A DNA stretch of 64,000 bases. It comes from Pseudomonas fluorescens (GTDB taxonomy: Bacteria > Pseudomonadota > Gammaproteobacteria > Pseudomonadales > Pseudomonadaceae). Below, piece after piece: positions 53,740-62,296 of the stretch (positions are counted from its first letter, which is position 1; each line of letters starts with the position of its first letter). Position numbers and translations under genes: made by a program. Below the pieces are notes generated by a model, which searched no databases, had not been told where the DNA came from, and saw only the letters and a list, made by a program, of their open reading frames with translations. The DNA lies in assembly GCF_902497875.1 (NCBI RefSeq), contig NZ_CABVHY010000031.1:24668-88667 (forward strand), written 5' to 3'.

Positions 53740-54300
53740 ATGAGTGGTCCGCAAAAAGCTAACGATCTGCTGGGGCAAATCCCCAAATCCAAAGGCTTGC
53801 CGCCGGTCCATCTGTGGAATCCCGACTTCTGCGGCGATATCGACATGCGCATCGCCCGTGACGGGACCTGGTACTACCTGGGCACGCCCATCGGGCGCAA
53901 GCCGATGGTCAAGTTGTTCTCCACCATCATGCGCCGCGACGGCGATGATTATTTCCTGATTACCCCGGTGGAAAAAGTCGGCATCAAAGTCGATGACGCG
54001 CCGTTTGTCGCGGTCAGCCTGGAGGTCGAAGGAGAGGGAGAGGCTCAGGTACTGCGCTTCACCACCAACGTCGAAGAGCAGACCGAGGCCGGTCCTGATC
54101 ACCCGATGCGGGTGGTGATCGATCCAGGTACCCAGGAGCCAGCGCCTTACGTGCATGTGCGGACCAATCTCGAAGCCCTGATCCATCGCAATGTGTTCTA
54201 TCAGCTGGTCGACTTGGCCGTGACCCGGGAAATCGAGGGGCAGCGTTGGTTGGGCGTCTGGAGTGGCGGCGAATTCTTCCCGATCGGGCTTGAGCCGTAG
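53740..54300 (+). CDS. DUF1285 protein
   Basis: 186 residues, soluble. PPVHLWNPDFCGDIDMRIARDGTW (in two parts: HLWNPDFCGDIDMRI and DGTWYYLGTPIGRKP) and LFSTIMRRDGDDYFLITPVE define DUF1285, a two-domain fold of unknown role. AGAAGG precedes the ATG. It is 21 bases after the lipoprotein gene. Confidence 0.88.
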   Translation: MSGPQKANDLLGQIPKSKGLPPVHLWNPDFCGDIDMRIARDGTWYYLGTPIGRKPMVKLFSTIMRRDGDDYFLITPVEKVGIKVDDAPFVAVSLEVEGEGEAQVLRFTTNVEEQTEAGPDHPMRVVIDPGTQEPAPYVHVRTNLEALIHRNVFYQLVDLAVTREIEGQRWLGVWSGGEFFPIGLEP

Positions 54301-54614
54301 GTTGGCTGCAGCCCTAAAAGATCGCAGCCTGCGGCAGCTCCTACGGGATTTGCGTACACCTGAGGATTTTCGGGTGAATGCGGTCGGCAGGGAATCGAGT
54401 AGCGTGGGCGTCAGCTCGATCTGTAGAGTGTCGCCATCAGGCTTGATCGTGACGACAGAAAAAACCTCCCCAAAAGGAAGGAACGCCGGTTTGTTAGATG
54501 TGTTTGCTCGCACGAACATCATCAACCAAATCGGCGTTCTTGTTTCTGTGTTTCCCGGGACTCCGTGAGAACCGTAAAAAAGCCTGGCCCATAACAACAA
54601 AAGCAGGAGGTTTC
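54301..54614. other. Intergenic with half a REP unit and a CA motif
   Basis: Near 54317-54346 lies a single REP-like unit (AGCCTGCGGCAGCTCCTACG) without its partner. The end of the region has AACAACAA just before the SMP-30 ribosome-binding site. I see no gene in it. Confidence 0.5.
54593..54600 (+). promoter_or_regulatory. Candidate Crc/Hfq target before the SMP-30 gene
   Basis: AACAACAA fits the AAnAAnAA catabolite-activity motif and lies next to AGGAGG. In Pseudomonas, Hfq with Crc binds such sites to block translation when preferred carbon is present. Confidence 0.45.
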
Positions 54615-55490
54615 ATGGAGTGGACAGCCGTTACCCAACACCGTGCCAGGCTCGGAGAAGGTCCGTTCTGGGACGTGCCCGAACAGGCTTTGTATTGGGT
54701 CGATATCGCCGGCAAGCAGGCGCTGCGTCTGGTGAGGGACAACGTTCAGATCTGGCAGATGCCTGAACATGTTTCGGCATTCATTCCCTGTACCAGCGGC
54801 GATGCGCTGGTGACTCTGAGCAGCGGCGTGTATCGGCTTGATCTGAACTCTCCCGGCCTGGAACCACGCCTGACCCTGCTGTGCATGGTCGATCCGCAAC
54901 CGGGTAATCGGCCCAACGAGGCTCGTTGCGATGCGTTGGGGCGACTCTGGCTCGGCACCATGCAAAACAACATTGGCGAGCAGGGCGAAGACCTGCCGAT
55001 CGAACGGCGCAGCGGAGGGCTGTTTCGGGTGGGGGTCGATGGTCGGGTCACGCCGTTGCTCAATGGGCTGGGCATTCCCAACACCCTGGTGTGGAGCGAA
55101 GACGGCACCGCCCTGTATTTTGCCGACCGTCTGGATGCGACGATTTATCAATATTCGGTCGGTGCCGACGGCTACTTGAGCCCCCCGCGGATCTGGCGCG
55201 GCCCGCATCCACGGGGCGGACCCGATGGCTCGGCCATGGATGCCCAAGGGTTTATCTGGAATGCGCGCTTGGATGGCAGTTGCCTGCTGCGCCTGGCGCC
55301 CGATGGTCAGGTTGATCGGGTAATCGAACTCCCCGTCAGCCGCCCCACCAGCTGTGTGTTTGGCGGGGAAGACATGCGCACCCTGTATATCACCAGCGCC
55401 GCAAGCCCGGCCAACCACCCGCTGGATGGTGCGGTGCTATCGATTCGAGTCGACGTGCCCGGATCCCTGTGTACGCGTTTCGCGGGTTAA
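54615..55490 (+). CDS. SMP-30/gluconolactonase-family sugar lactonase
   Basis: 291 residues of the regucalcin six-blade propeller. RLGEGPFWDVPEQALYWVDI supplies the metal Glu; RPNEARCDALGRLWLGTM, GIPNTLVWS (Asn) and PDGSAMDAQGFIWNA (Asp/Ser) are other ligand blocks. It hydrolyses sugar lactones such as galactono- or gluconolactone. AGGAGG precedes ATG 54615. It is placed upstream of a kinase remnant and 3.8 kb from the dgo genes, so a role in making galactonate from the lactone is plausible but inferred. Confidence 0.88.
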   Translation: MEWTAVTQHRARLGEGPFWDVPEQALYWVDIAGKQALRLVRDNVQIWQMPEHVSAFIPCTSGDALVTLSSGVYRLDLNSPGLEPRLTLLCMVDPQPGNRPNEARCDALGRLWLGTMQNNIGEQGEDLPIERRSGGLFRVGVDGRVTPLLNGLGIPNTLVWSEDGTALYFADRLDATIYQYSVGADGYLSPPRIWRGPHPRGGPDGSAMDAQGFIWNARLDGSCLLRLAPDGQVDRVIELPVSRPTSCVFGGEDMRTLYITSAASPANHPLDGAVLSIRVDVPGSLCTRFAG

Positions 55491-55491
55491 T

Positions 55492-55531
55492 TCCCTATAG
55501 GTTGGATGTTAAATTATGTATTGAGACTTTG
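55492..55531 (+). promoter_or_regulatory. Control region shared with dgoK (copy A)
   Basis: 40 bases match 59156-59195 at 33 positions, including TCCCTATA and TATTGAGA.TTTG. It lies right before the kinase remnant. Confidence 0.6.
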
Positions 55532-55684
55532 TTCCAGCCAGGTGATGGTTGACCTGGTGATGTCCGTGGACAAACTGCCGAGCTCCGGCGGCGACGTGTT
55601 TGTCGCAGGGCTGGCGAGTGGGTTGGCCCCGATTCAGGCGGCCCACCGTGCCAATGCTGCAGCGGCGCTGGCGGTCACCCGGCC
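55506..55684 (+). pseudogene. Internally deleted PfkB-family sugar kinase
   Basis: About 55-60 codons read as the beginning of a PfkB kinase (LCSSQVMVDLVMSVDKLPSS then GGDV) joined directly to its end (GDVFVAGLASGLAPIQAAHR and ANAAAALAVTR). A normal enzyme has about 300 residues, so roughly 240 are missing. The join falls at GGCGACGTG, which would encode GDV in both halves, suggesting deletion between short repeats. The 3' end runs into the convergent gene. It cannot be active. The original was probably a ketodeoxy-sugar-acid or ribose-like kinase. Confidence 0.78.
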
Positions 55685-56055
55685 TTTTTCAATGCCTCGA
55701 TCAACTCCTGCTTGCGCATGCTCGACCGCCCGGGAATATTTTTCGCTAGGGCTTCTTTCATCAGACTGTCCCTGGTTTGCGTTCCCAAAGATGCTTGGCT
55801 GTTGCGCGAATGGCCTTCACGACTGGCCACTGCGCGCTTGGCCGACTCCTTGCGATCACTGGCTTTTTCGCTCGCAGGTTTGCGACGTCCGGAGCCGCCG
55901 GCACGTTCTCCACCACCGGATTGTTTATTCACCGTCGCCCAGGCGCGCGCTTCGGCTTCGTCTTTAGAAACACCTTTGTCTTCGTAGCCGGCTTCGATAT
56001 GCGCGGCTTTGCGCTTCTGTTCCGCCGTGTATTTGGCTTTGCTTCCACGAGGCAT
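55675..56055 (-). CDS. Small basic protein with Rho-N/SAP-like C-terminus
   Basis: 126 residues. MPRGSKAKYTAEQKRKAAHI, a Gly/Arg/Lys/Ser linker, and a C-terminal helical module (SLMKEALAKNIPGRSSMRKQ then ELIEALKKAG) like HeH/SAP or Rho-N nucleic-acid binding domains. Such proteins are often annotated plasmid stabilisation protein in Pseudomonas; no partner is present. Its last codons overlap the end of the kinase remnant. Confidence 0.78.
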   Translation of the reverse strand: MPRGSKAKYTAEQKRKAAHIEAGYEDKGVSKDEAEARAWATVNKQSGGGERAGGSGRRKPASEKASDRKESAKRAVASREGHSRNSQASLGTQTRDSLMKEALAKNIPGRSSMRKQELIEALKKAG

Positions 56056-56112
56056 GGGAGTACTCCTTCTGACCCTGATGCGCAGGGTCAGTCTGAAAGG
56101 GCTGCGTTCGAT

Positions 56113-56370
56113 TCAGTTGCGGCCGCTGCCGTCACGGTCAGAGCCCGAGCCACCGGTGGTGGTTTTAGAGCTGGTACCCAATCCGCCGTTGTCCGGGACG
56201 TTGGGGCCGATGCCGTCGGGTCTTTGGGAGTCGTTGCGATCAATTCGTGGATCGGTCGCGGTGGCGGAAGGGGGGCCGTACACAGGATTGGTCGGGGGGG
56301 ATGATTCGGCGATGGCTGCTGAGGACAGCAATCCGGCAAGGACAAGGGCAGGCAGTTTTGACATGTTCAT
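56113..56370 (-). CDS. Small secreted hypothetical protein
   Basis: 85 residues. The signal peptide MNMSKLPALVLAGLLSSAAIA with cleavage after AIA is followed by a Pro/Gly/Asp/Ser-rich unstructured mature part (TNPVYGPPSATATDPRIDRN). No family is recognised. A second ATG at 56364 is possible. Confidence 0.6.
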   Translation of the reverse strand: MNMSKLPALVLAGLLSSAAIAESSPPTNPVYGPPSATATDPRIDRNDSQRPDGIGPNVPDNGGLGTSSKTTTGGSGSDRDGSGRN

Positions 56371-56451
56371 GGCGTCGCCTCCACTTCTAGAGTCGTTACC
56401 CGTATTAGTCTGCTCCCGATTTCGATTGGTGCCTGAATTTCGACGAGTGGT

Positions 56452-57672
56452 CTAGGCCTTTTGCAACACGTTATCGACCGTCATCCAGCGTCGGATCAAC
56501 CGACCCACAGTGATCAACCAATTCACCAGCGCAACTGCCAGCACGGTAAGCAGCAGAGCTGGCATGCCTTGTTCGACGATAATCCTCCCGGCCAGCAGGG
56601 GGAAACCGAACACACCGATAAAGTAGGCAAGGCTGAACAGCAACAGCGATTGTGAGGTTGTCCCGGCGGGTGCTTCATTGGCCGCGAGGCCGTTGATCAC
56701 CGAATAGGTCAGCCCATAACCAACTCCGAGAATCACCGCCGCCAGCACATAACTGAAGCCGTCATCGACCACGAACCGGAACATCAGGATCGACACCACT
56801 ATCAGCGCGGAGAGCAGACAGGACATCCCATAGGCGTCGTGTTTGACCACGATGCTGGCGATCAGTAACCGGCTGGTGATTGCCGCGCCCATGAAACCCA
56901 GGAAGAACAGCGAGTAATCGAGCGAGCGAGAAGCAGCGTAGCTGGTCTGGAAACTCGACAGACCGCCAAATACGCATCCGCCCAGGCCAACCATGATGAT
57001 TGCAAAGACGGCTTTGGAACCCAGCACTTGCGCAGTTGCGGACCAGGAAATCTTCGAAACGCCAGCCGATCCCGACAAGCCGGGTCGTGGTTTGAGTGCT
57101 ACTCCCAATCGCCAGAACATCAGCGCACCCACCAGGCTCGCCCCCGCGGCGATGTAAAAGGCAGCGCTGACGGGGTAACCCAGGACGCTGGCCGCACGGC
57201 CCAATAATGGGCCGCAACCGATTCCGGTCATCATGCTGCCGGACAGCAGTGCGAAGTATTTGGCGCGCTGAACGGGCTCGACCAGCATTGCTACGATGAT
57301 CGGCCCCAGGGTGTAAAACACCCCCCAGCCGAGGCCTAGCATCAGCCCGCAAAACAATAAGGCGTTACCGAACCCGGGCGTCAGCGCGAAGCCCAGGCTG
57401 GATACCACCAGCAAGCAGCCGAACAGTGCAATCGAGCGTGCTGCTCCCAGCAGATCCGACAAATGCCCGGAGAGAATCACCGCGACGAAGGTACTGAGCA
57501 TCGCGATCGAGATCACGCTACCGGCATCCTGTTCATTGCCGCCGCGGGAACTGATCAGCAGCGAAAGTAGAAAGGTCGAACCATAAGACAGTGAAAGCAG
57601 ATAACTGGCGAGGCAAAACAAACCGAACAGCTTCCCTGAAACAATGCTGCCCTGCGAAGTACTGGTCTGCAT
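56452..57672 (-). CDS. Major facilitator superfamily transporter
   Basis: 406 residues with twelve hydrophobic segments; the loop after TM2 (SGHLSDLLGAARSIAL) is the MFS motif A (GxxxDxxGxR) and the central cytoplasmic loop (KPRPGLSGSAGVSKISW) is basic. The substrate is unknown. It is monocistronic. Confidence 0.88.
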   Translation of the reverse strand: MQTSTSQGSIVSGKLFGLFCLASYLLSLSYGSTFLLSLLISSRGGNEQDAGSVISIAMLSTFVAVILSGHLSDLLGAARSIALFGCLLVVSSLGFALTPGFGNALLFCGLMLGLGWGVFYTLGPIIVAMLVEPVQRAKYFALLSGSMMTGIGCGPLLGRAASVLGYPVSAAFYIAAGASLVGALMFWRLGVALKPRPGLSGSAGVSKISWSATAQVLGSKAVFAIIMVGLGGCVFGGLSSFQTSYAASRSLDYSLFFLGFMGAAITSRLLIASIVVKHDAYGMSCLLSALIVVSILMFRFVVDDGFSYVLAAVILGVGYGLTYSVINGLAANEAPAGTTSQSLLLFSLAYFIGVFGFPLLAGRIIVEQGMPALLLTVLAVALVNWLITVGRLIRRWMTVDNVLQKA

Positions 57673-57796
57673 GAAAATGTCTCTTGCCTGTTGGAATGAT
57701 GAGTGACCTATCTAAACATGGCAGGCGCAGCGGTTAGTTGTGTCGTTGCAGATTCCAGGGTTAGTTATTGACGGAGTAATGCAGTGTTTGTTGCCG

Positions 57797-58450
57797 TCAG
57801 TCCAGGCCGATTTCCTCGATGAATTCCTCCATGAAGCGCTTCAGCCGTGCATGGCGAAGCTGCGCCAGCCGGTTGCCGGTCGGGGTCTGGAAACCGGCGG
57901 CCAGATGCAGCAGCTTGGTCTGGAAGTGGTCAAGGGTGAAGCGTTTATCGTCGTAATCGCGGGCTTTCGCCTCGGGATCCTGTGGGTCGTAAAGTGCGCT
58001 GCCCATTCGCCCGGAGACATAAAAGGTTCGCGCCACGCCAAGCATCCCCAGGGAGTCGAGGCGGTCGGCGTCCTGGAGGATTTTTGCCTCAAGCGTCGTC
58101 GGCTCGATGCCCGCGGAGAAGCTGTGGGTTTCGATGGCATGGGCAACCGCGGCGACTTTATCCACAGGCCATTTCATGCTGGCTAATACCTGCGAAGCTT
58201 TCTGTGCGGCCAGTCGCGAGGCTTGCGAGCGCAACGGCGAGTTCTTCTCCACCGCCACGCAATCATGCAAAAGCACCGCCGCCAGCAGCACCTCGAGATC
58301 GCCGCTTTCTCCTTTGTGAATGGTCCGCGCGTTGTTCCACACCCGCTGCAAGTGCGACAGATCGTGAGCACCGTCCTCGGAGGGCTCGAGCGCATGGGGC
58401 AGGAGCGTCACGGCAAGGCTTTGCAGTGGAGCGAAAGCAGCAAGGGTCAT
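57797..58450 (-). CDS. HD-domain phosphohydrolase (YedJ-like)
   Basis: 217 residues. HDLSHLQRVWNNA, LLHDC (the HD pair) and ILQDADRLDSLGMLGVAR form the metal site typical of YedJ-type HD proteins. Its substrate may be a nucleotide. GAGGA precedes ATG 58450. Confidence 0.88.
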   Translation of the reverse strand: MTLAAFAPLQSLAVTLLPHALEPSEDGAHDLSHLQRVWNNARTIHKGESGDLEVLLAAVLLHDCVAVEKNSPLRSQASRLAAQKASQVLASMKWPVDKVAAVAHAIETHSFSAGIEPTTLEAKILQDADRLDSLGMLGVARTFYVSGRMGSALYDPQDPEAKARDYDDKRFTLDHFQTKLLHLAAGFQTPTGNRLAQLRHARLKRFMEEFIEEIGLD

Positions 58451-58590
58451 GGGAATCCTCATCGAGGTGAGAAAAATAATGTGCCGAGCACAATTGATCT
58501 GATAACCATAACCCAAGTTTTTATTTGAAATGTGACGAGCGCTCAGAGTCGTCTTAGTATGGCGTTTTCACTTTCGCACAAGGCAAGTCC

Positions 58591-59070
58591 ATGACCATCG
58601 AAATCCGCCCGGCCGTGCCCAGCGATGCCCCGCAAATTCTCACGTTCATCACCGAACTGGCGGACTACGAGCGTGCCAGGCATGAGGTCATTGCCAGTGT
58701 CGCCGATATCGAGCGCAGCCTGTTCAGCGAAGGCGCAACCGCCCATGGTCTGATCTGCCTGCGGGACGGTCAGCCGATCGGATTCGCAGTGTTCTTCTTC
58801 AGCTATTCCACCTGGCTGGGGAGCAACTGCCTCTACCTTGAAGACCTGTACATCAACCCTGAGCAACGCGGCGGCGGGGCGGGCAAGAAACTCCTGCGCC
58901 ATCTCGCGCAAATCGCCTGCGCCAACGATTGCGGGCGCTTCGAGTGGAGCGTGCTGGACTGGAACAAACCGGCGATCCAGTTTTACCAGTCCATCGGTGC
59001 GGTGCCGCAGGACGAGTGGGTGCGCTATCGCATGGAAGGGGAGAAATTGCGAGAGTTTGCCCAGGGCTGA
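58591..59070 (+). CDS. GNAT acetyltransferase (SSAT-like)
   Basis: 159 residues. LEDLYINPEQRGGGAGKKLL is the acetyl-CoA motif A, followed by FEWSVLDWNKPAIQFYQSIG. This resembles the spermidine/thialysine acetyltransferase subgroup. Substrate unproven. Confidence 0.9.
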   Translation: MTIEIRPAVPSDAPQILTFITELADYERARHEVIASVADIERSLFSEGATAHGLICLRDGQPIGFAVFFFSYSTWLGSNCLYLEDLYINPEQRGGGAGKKLLRHLAQIACANDCGRFEWSVLDWNKPAIQFYQSIGAVPQDEWVRYRMEGEKLREFAQG

Positions 59071-59155
59071 ACCGGCGCTCATTCATTTATCGGTGTAGAC
59101 GGTCGGCGTAGACAATCCGCTAACCGTCACCGGTAAAGTTCCGTCGTTATCGTTA

Positions 59156-59195
59156 TCCCTATATATGGGATGCTAATTTATATATTGAGATTTTG
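59156..59195 (+). promoter_or_regulatory. dgoK: dgoK control region (copy B) with palindrome
   Basis: It contains ATCCCTATATATGGGAT, a 17-bp dyad, and TTGAGA at 59185-59190. TTGAGA with TATAGT at 59209-59214 (18-base spacer) gives a likely promoter, placing the dyad just upstream of the -35. Confidence 0.6.
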
Positions 59196-59245
59196 ACGCT
59201 TCGAGGTTTATAGTCGCCTGCATCAGCTCTGCGCACTCACTGCCC

Positions 59246-59253
59246 AATAACAA
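59246..59253 (+). promoter_or_regulatory. dgoK: Candidate Crc/Hfq target before dgoK
   Basis: AATAACAA fits AAnAAnAA and lies just before the CAGGTGAAG ribosome-binding region of dgoK. Confidence 0.45.
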
Positions 59254-59268
59254 ATTTCAGGTGAAGCG

Positions 59269-60246
59269 ATGCAGGCGCAATTGATCGCGCTCGATTGGGG
59301 AACAACTTCCCTTCGGGCTTACAAACTCGCTGCTGGCGGCCAGGTGCTCGAACAGCGTTCGCTGTCCTCGGGAATCATGCAGTTGCCCAGCGCACCGCGG
59401 ATGATCGCCGGTCAGCTGTGCGCCGATGGTTTTGAACTGGCTTTCGATGCAGCCTGCGGTGACTGGCTGGAGGCTCAACCCGGACTGCCGGTAATCGCCT
59501 GCGGCATGGTCGGCAGTGCCCAGGGTTGGCGGGAAGCTGCCTACCGCGATACCCCGGCGAATCTCGCCAGCCTGGGTACCTCCTTGAAAGTTCTGCACAG
59601 CCTGCGCGGCGTCGATGTGCATATCGTGCCCGGGGTGATTCAGCGTTCGCGGTTGCCGAATGTGATGCGCGGTGAAGAGACCCAGGTCCTCGGCGTGCTG
59701 CAGAGTCTGCCGGCCGGGGACGGGGAGAACCTGCTGATCGGTTTGCCTGGCAGCCATTCGAAATGGGTGGAAGTGGCTGACGGCTGCATCGTGCATTTCG
59801 ACACCTTCATGACCGGCGAACTGTTCGCCGTGCTCAGCGAACACAGCATTCTCGGTCGCACCCAGCAACGCGATGCGCCCTTTGATGGCGCGGCGTTTGA
59901 TCGCGGTGTCCAGGTGGCATTGTCCACCGACGGCGAGACCGGTCCGCTGTCGACCTTGTTCAGTGCCCGCAGCCTCGGCCTGACCGGCGAACTGAGTCCA
60001 GCCGAGCAGGCCAACTATCTCTCGGGCCTGCTGATCGGCCATGAACTCGCGGCCCTAGCCAGTGTGCAGCGCCGCCGACGCGACAGTGCCCGGCTGCCCT
60101 CGATCATCCTGATTGGCAATTGCCAACTCTGTGCCCGCTACAGCCGGGCGCTGGATACCTGCGGTTTCGCTCAGGTGAGCCTGGCCGAACATGCTACCGA
60201 ACGTGGGTTGTGGCATCTGGCCAAAGCGGCCGGGCTGCTCGGTTGA
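59269..60246 (+). CDS. dgoK: 2-dehydro-3-deoxygalactonokinase
   Basis: 325 residues. IALDWGTTSLRAYKL is the phosphate loop of the family; PGSHSKWVEV and the ACGMVGSAQGW segment are typical of DgoK. It phosphorylates 2-dehydro-3-deoxy-D-galactonate at C6. First gene of dgoK-dgoA-dgoD. Confidence 0.93.
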   Translation: MQAQLIALDWGTTSLRAYKLAAGGQVLEQRSLSSGIMQLPSAPRMIAGQLCADGFELAFDAACGDWLEAQPGLPVIACGMVGSAQGWREAAYRDTPANLASLGTSLKVLHSLRGVDVHIVPGVIQRSRLPNVMRGEETQVLGVLQSLPAGDGENLLIGLPGSHSKWVEVADGCIVHFDTFMTGELFAVLSEHSILGRTQQRDAPFDGAAFDRGVQVALSTDGETGPLSTLFSARSLGLTGELSPAEQANYLSGLLIGHELAALASVQRRRRDSARLPSIILIGNCQLCARYSRALDTCGFAQVSLAEHATERGLWHLAKAAGLLG

Positions 60247-60278
60247 ACCGCCCGCGTTCCACTACCAAGAGGTCTGAC

Positions 60279-60899
60279 ATGCTCAAGCAAGCACTGGCGA
60301 AAAACGGTCTGGTCGCAATTCTGCGCGGTCTGCGTCCGCAGGAAGCAGCGGCCATCGGCGAGGTGTTGTATCAGGCAGGTTTTCGAGTCATTGAAGTGCC
60401 GCTCAACTCCCCTGAACCCTACGAAAGCATTCGTATCCTGCGCAGTACCTTACCCGCCGATTGCCTGATTGGCGCCGGTACCGTGTTGACCGCGGAACAG
60501 GTCGAACAGGTGAAGGCTGCGGGCGGACAGGTGATCGTCATGCCTCACAGCGATCCCAAGGTATTGCGTGCAGCCAAGGCTGCGGGTCTGTATCTGTCGC
60601 CCGGTGTCGCCACGCCGACCGAAGCCTTTGCCGCACTGGCCGAAGGCGCCGATGTGTTGAAGATGTTTCCTGCCGAGCAAATGGGGCCGGCGGTGGTCAA
60701 GGCCTGGCTGGCGGTCCTGCCGGCAGGGACGCTGCTGCTTCCGGTGGGTGGGATCACCCCGGACAACATGCAGGTATTTGTCGAGGCGGGCGTCGGTGGT
60801 TTCGGCCTGGGTTCCGGGCTGTTCAAGCCGGGGCTGACGCCTGATGAAGTGGCGGTCCGCGCCAAGGCTTATGTACAGGCCTGGAACGCATTGCGTTAA
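60279..60899 (+). CDS. dgoA: 2-dehydro-3-deoxy-6-phosphogalactonate aldolase
   Basis: 206 residues, class I KDPG-aldolase fold. VAILRGLRPQEAAAIGEVL, the catalytic Glu in VIEVPLNSP and Schiff-base Lys in DVLKMFPAEQMGP. It yields pyruvate and glyceraldehyde 3-phosphate. AAGAGG precedes ATG 60279, 32 bases after dgoK. Confidence 0.93.
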   Translation: MLKQALAKNGLVAILRGLRPQEAAAIGEVLYQAGFRVIEVPLNSPEPYESIRILRSTLPADCLIGAGTVLTAEQVEQVKAAGGQVIVMPHSDPKVLRAAKAAGLYLSPGVATPTEAFAALAEGADVLKMFPAEQMGPAVVKAWLAVLPAGTLLLPVGGITPDNMQVFVEAGVGGFGLGSGLFKPGLTPDEVAVRAKAYVQAWNALR

Positions 60900-60947
60900 G
60901 ACTTTTTGGCGCCGTGCGCGCTGCATCTACATAAGAGAGACAACAAG

Positions 60948-62096
60948 ATGAAAATCACCAAACTGACGACCTTTATCGTTCCACCGCGCTGGCTTTTCCT
61001 CAAAGTAGAAACCGATGAAGGCGTGACCGGTTGGGGTGAGCCCGTGGTCGAAGGCCGCGCCCATACCGTCGCGGCGGCGGTGGACGAGCTGTCGGATTAC
61101 TTGATCGGCAAGGACCCGCGCAATATCGAAGACATCTGGACCGTGCTCTATCGCGGCGGCTTCTATCGTGGCGGCGCGGTGCACATGAGCGCCCTGGCCG
61201 GGATCGATCAGGCACTGTGGGACATCAAGGGCAAGGCGCTTGGTGTCTCCGTCAGCGATCTGCTGGGTGGTCAGGTTCGCGACAAGATTCGCGTCTATTC
61301 GTGGATCGGAGGCGACCGTCCAGCTGATACCGCCAAGGCTGCCCGGGAAGCCGTCGAACGTGGTTTCACCGCGGTGAAAATGAACGGCACCGAAGAACTG
61401 CAATTCGTCGACACCTTCGACAAAGTTGACCTGGCGCTGGCCAACGTCGCGGCGGTGCGTGATGCGGTGGGACCGAATGTCGGCATCGGCGTGGATTTCC
61501 ATGGCCGGGTCCACAAGCCCATGGCCAAGGTGCTGATGAAGGAGCTCGATGCCTACAAGCTGATGTTCATCGAAGAGCCGGTGCTCAGCGAAAACTATGA
61601 AGCGTTGAAGGAATTGGCACCGCTGACCAGCACGCCGATTGCCTTGGGCGAGCGTCTGTTCTCCCGTTGGGATTTCAAGCGGGTGCTCAGCGAAGGCTAC
61701 GTCGACATCATCCAGCCGGATGCTTCCCATGCCGGCGGCATCACAGAAACCCGCAAGATCGCCAACATGGCCGAAGCCTACGACGTGGCGCTGGCGCTGC
61801 ATTGCCCACTGGGCCCTATTGCCTTGGCGGCGTGCCTGCAACTGGATGCGGTTTGCTACAACGCGTTCATTCAGGAGCAGAGCCTGGGCATCCATTACAA
61901 CGAGAGCAACGACCTGCTGGATTACGTCAAGGACCCGCGGGTGTTCGACTACGACAAAGGCTTCGTGAAAATCCCCAATGGCCCGGGTCTGGGCATCGAG
62001 ATCAACGAGGAATACGTCATCGAACGCGCCGCCATCGGCCACCGCTGGCGCAACCCGATCTGGCGCCATGCCGATGGCAGTTTTGCCGAGTGGTGA
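60948..62096 (+). CDS. dgoD: D-galactonate dehydratase
   Basis: 382 residues of the enolase superfamily, mandelate-racemase subgroup. Metal ligands are the Asp of GIGVDFHGR, Glu of FIEEPVL and Glu of ALGERLF; the general base His is in QPDASHAGGITE. It removes water from D-galactonate. AAGAGAGA precedes ATG 60948. Confidence 0.95.
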   Translation: MKITKLTTFIVPPRWLFLKVETDEGVTGWGEPVVEGRAHTVAAAVDELSDYLIGKDPRNIEDIWTVLYRGGFYRGGAVHMSALAGIDQALWDIKGKALGVSVSDLLGGQVRDKIRVYSWIGGDRPADTAKAAREAVERGFTAVKMNGTEELQFVDTFDKVDLALANVAAVRDAVGPNVGIGVDFHGRVHKPMAKVLMKELDAYKLMFIEEPVLSENYEALKELAPLTSTPIALGERLFSRWDFKRVLSEGYVDIIQPDASHAGGITETRKIANMAEAYDVALALHCPLGPIALAACLQLDAVCYNAFIQEQSLGIHYNESNDLLDYVKDPRVFDYDKGFVKIPNGPGLGIEINEEYVIERAAIGHRWRNPIWRHADGSFAEW

Positions 62097-62141
62097 TCAC
62101 GGGCTGATTTGTGAATGCATTCCTGTAGGGCTGCAAAAAAA

Positions 62142-62241
62142 CCTGTGGGAGCGAGCTTGCTCGCGATCGGGCCGGCGCGGTTTGCCTGAAGAGTCTCTGT
62201 GACTGGGTCGACGTCATCGCGAGCAAGCTCGCTCCCACAGG
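62142..62241. repeat. REP-type palindrome pair (TGTGGGAGCGAGC family)
   Basis: CCTGTGGGAGCGAGCTTGCT and the inverse AGCAAGCTCGCTCCCACAGG flank about 50 bases. It lies within the dgo cluster between dgoD and the transporter gene, where the stems may trim or attenuate the transcript. Confidence 0.9.
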
Positions 62242-62296
62242 ACCGCGTCGTTTCTATCTTTACCGCCCTCAATAAACACAAGAAGAGGCACTCCCC

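Noticed and set aside
59149..59200. Typical Fur or LexA site near dgoK
   Set aside because: The dyad TCCC-TATATAT-GGGA lacks GATAAT or CTGT-ACAG features of those regulators.
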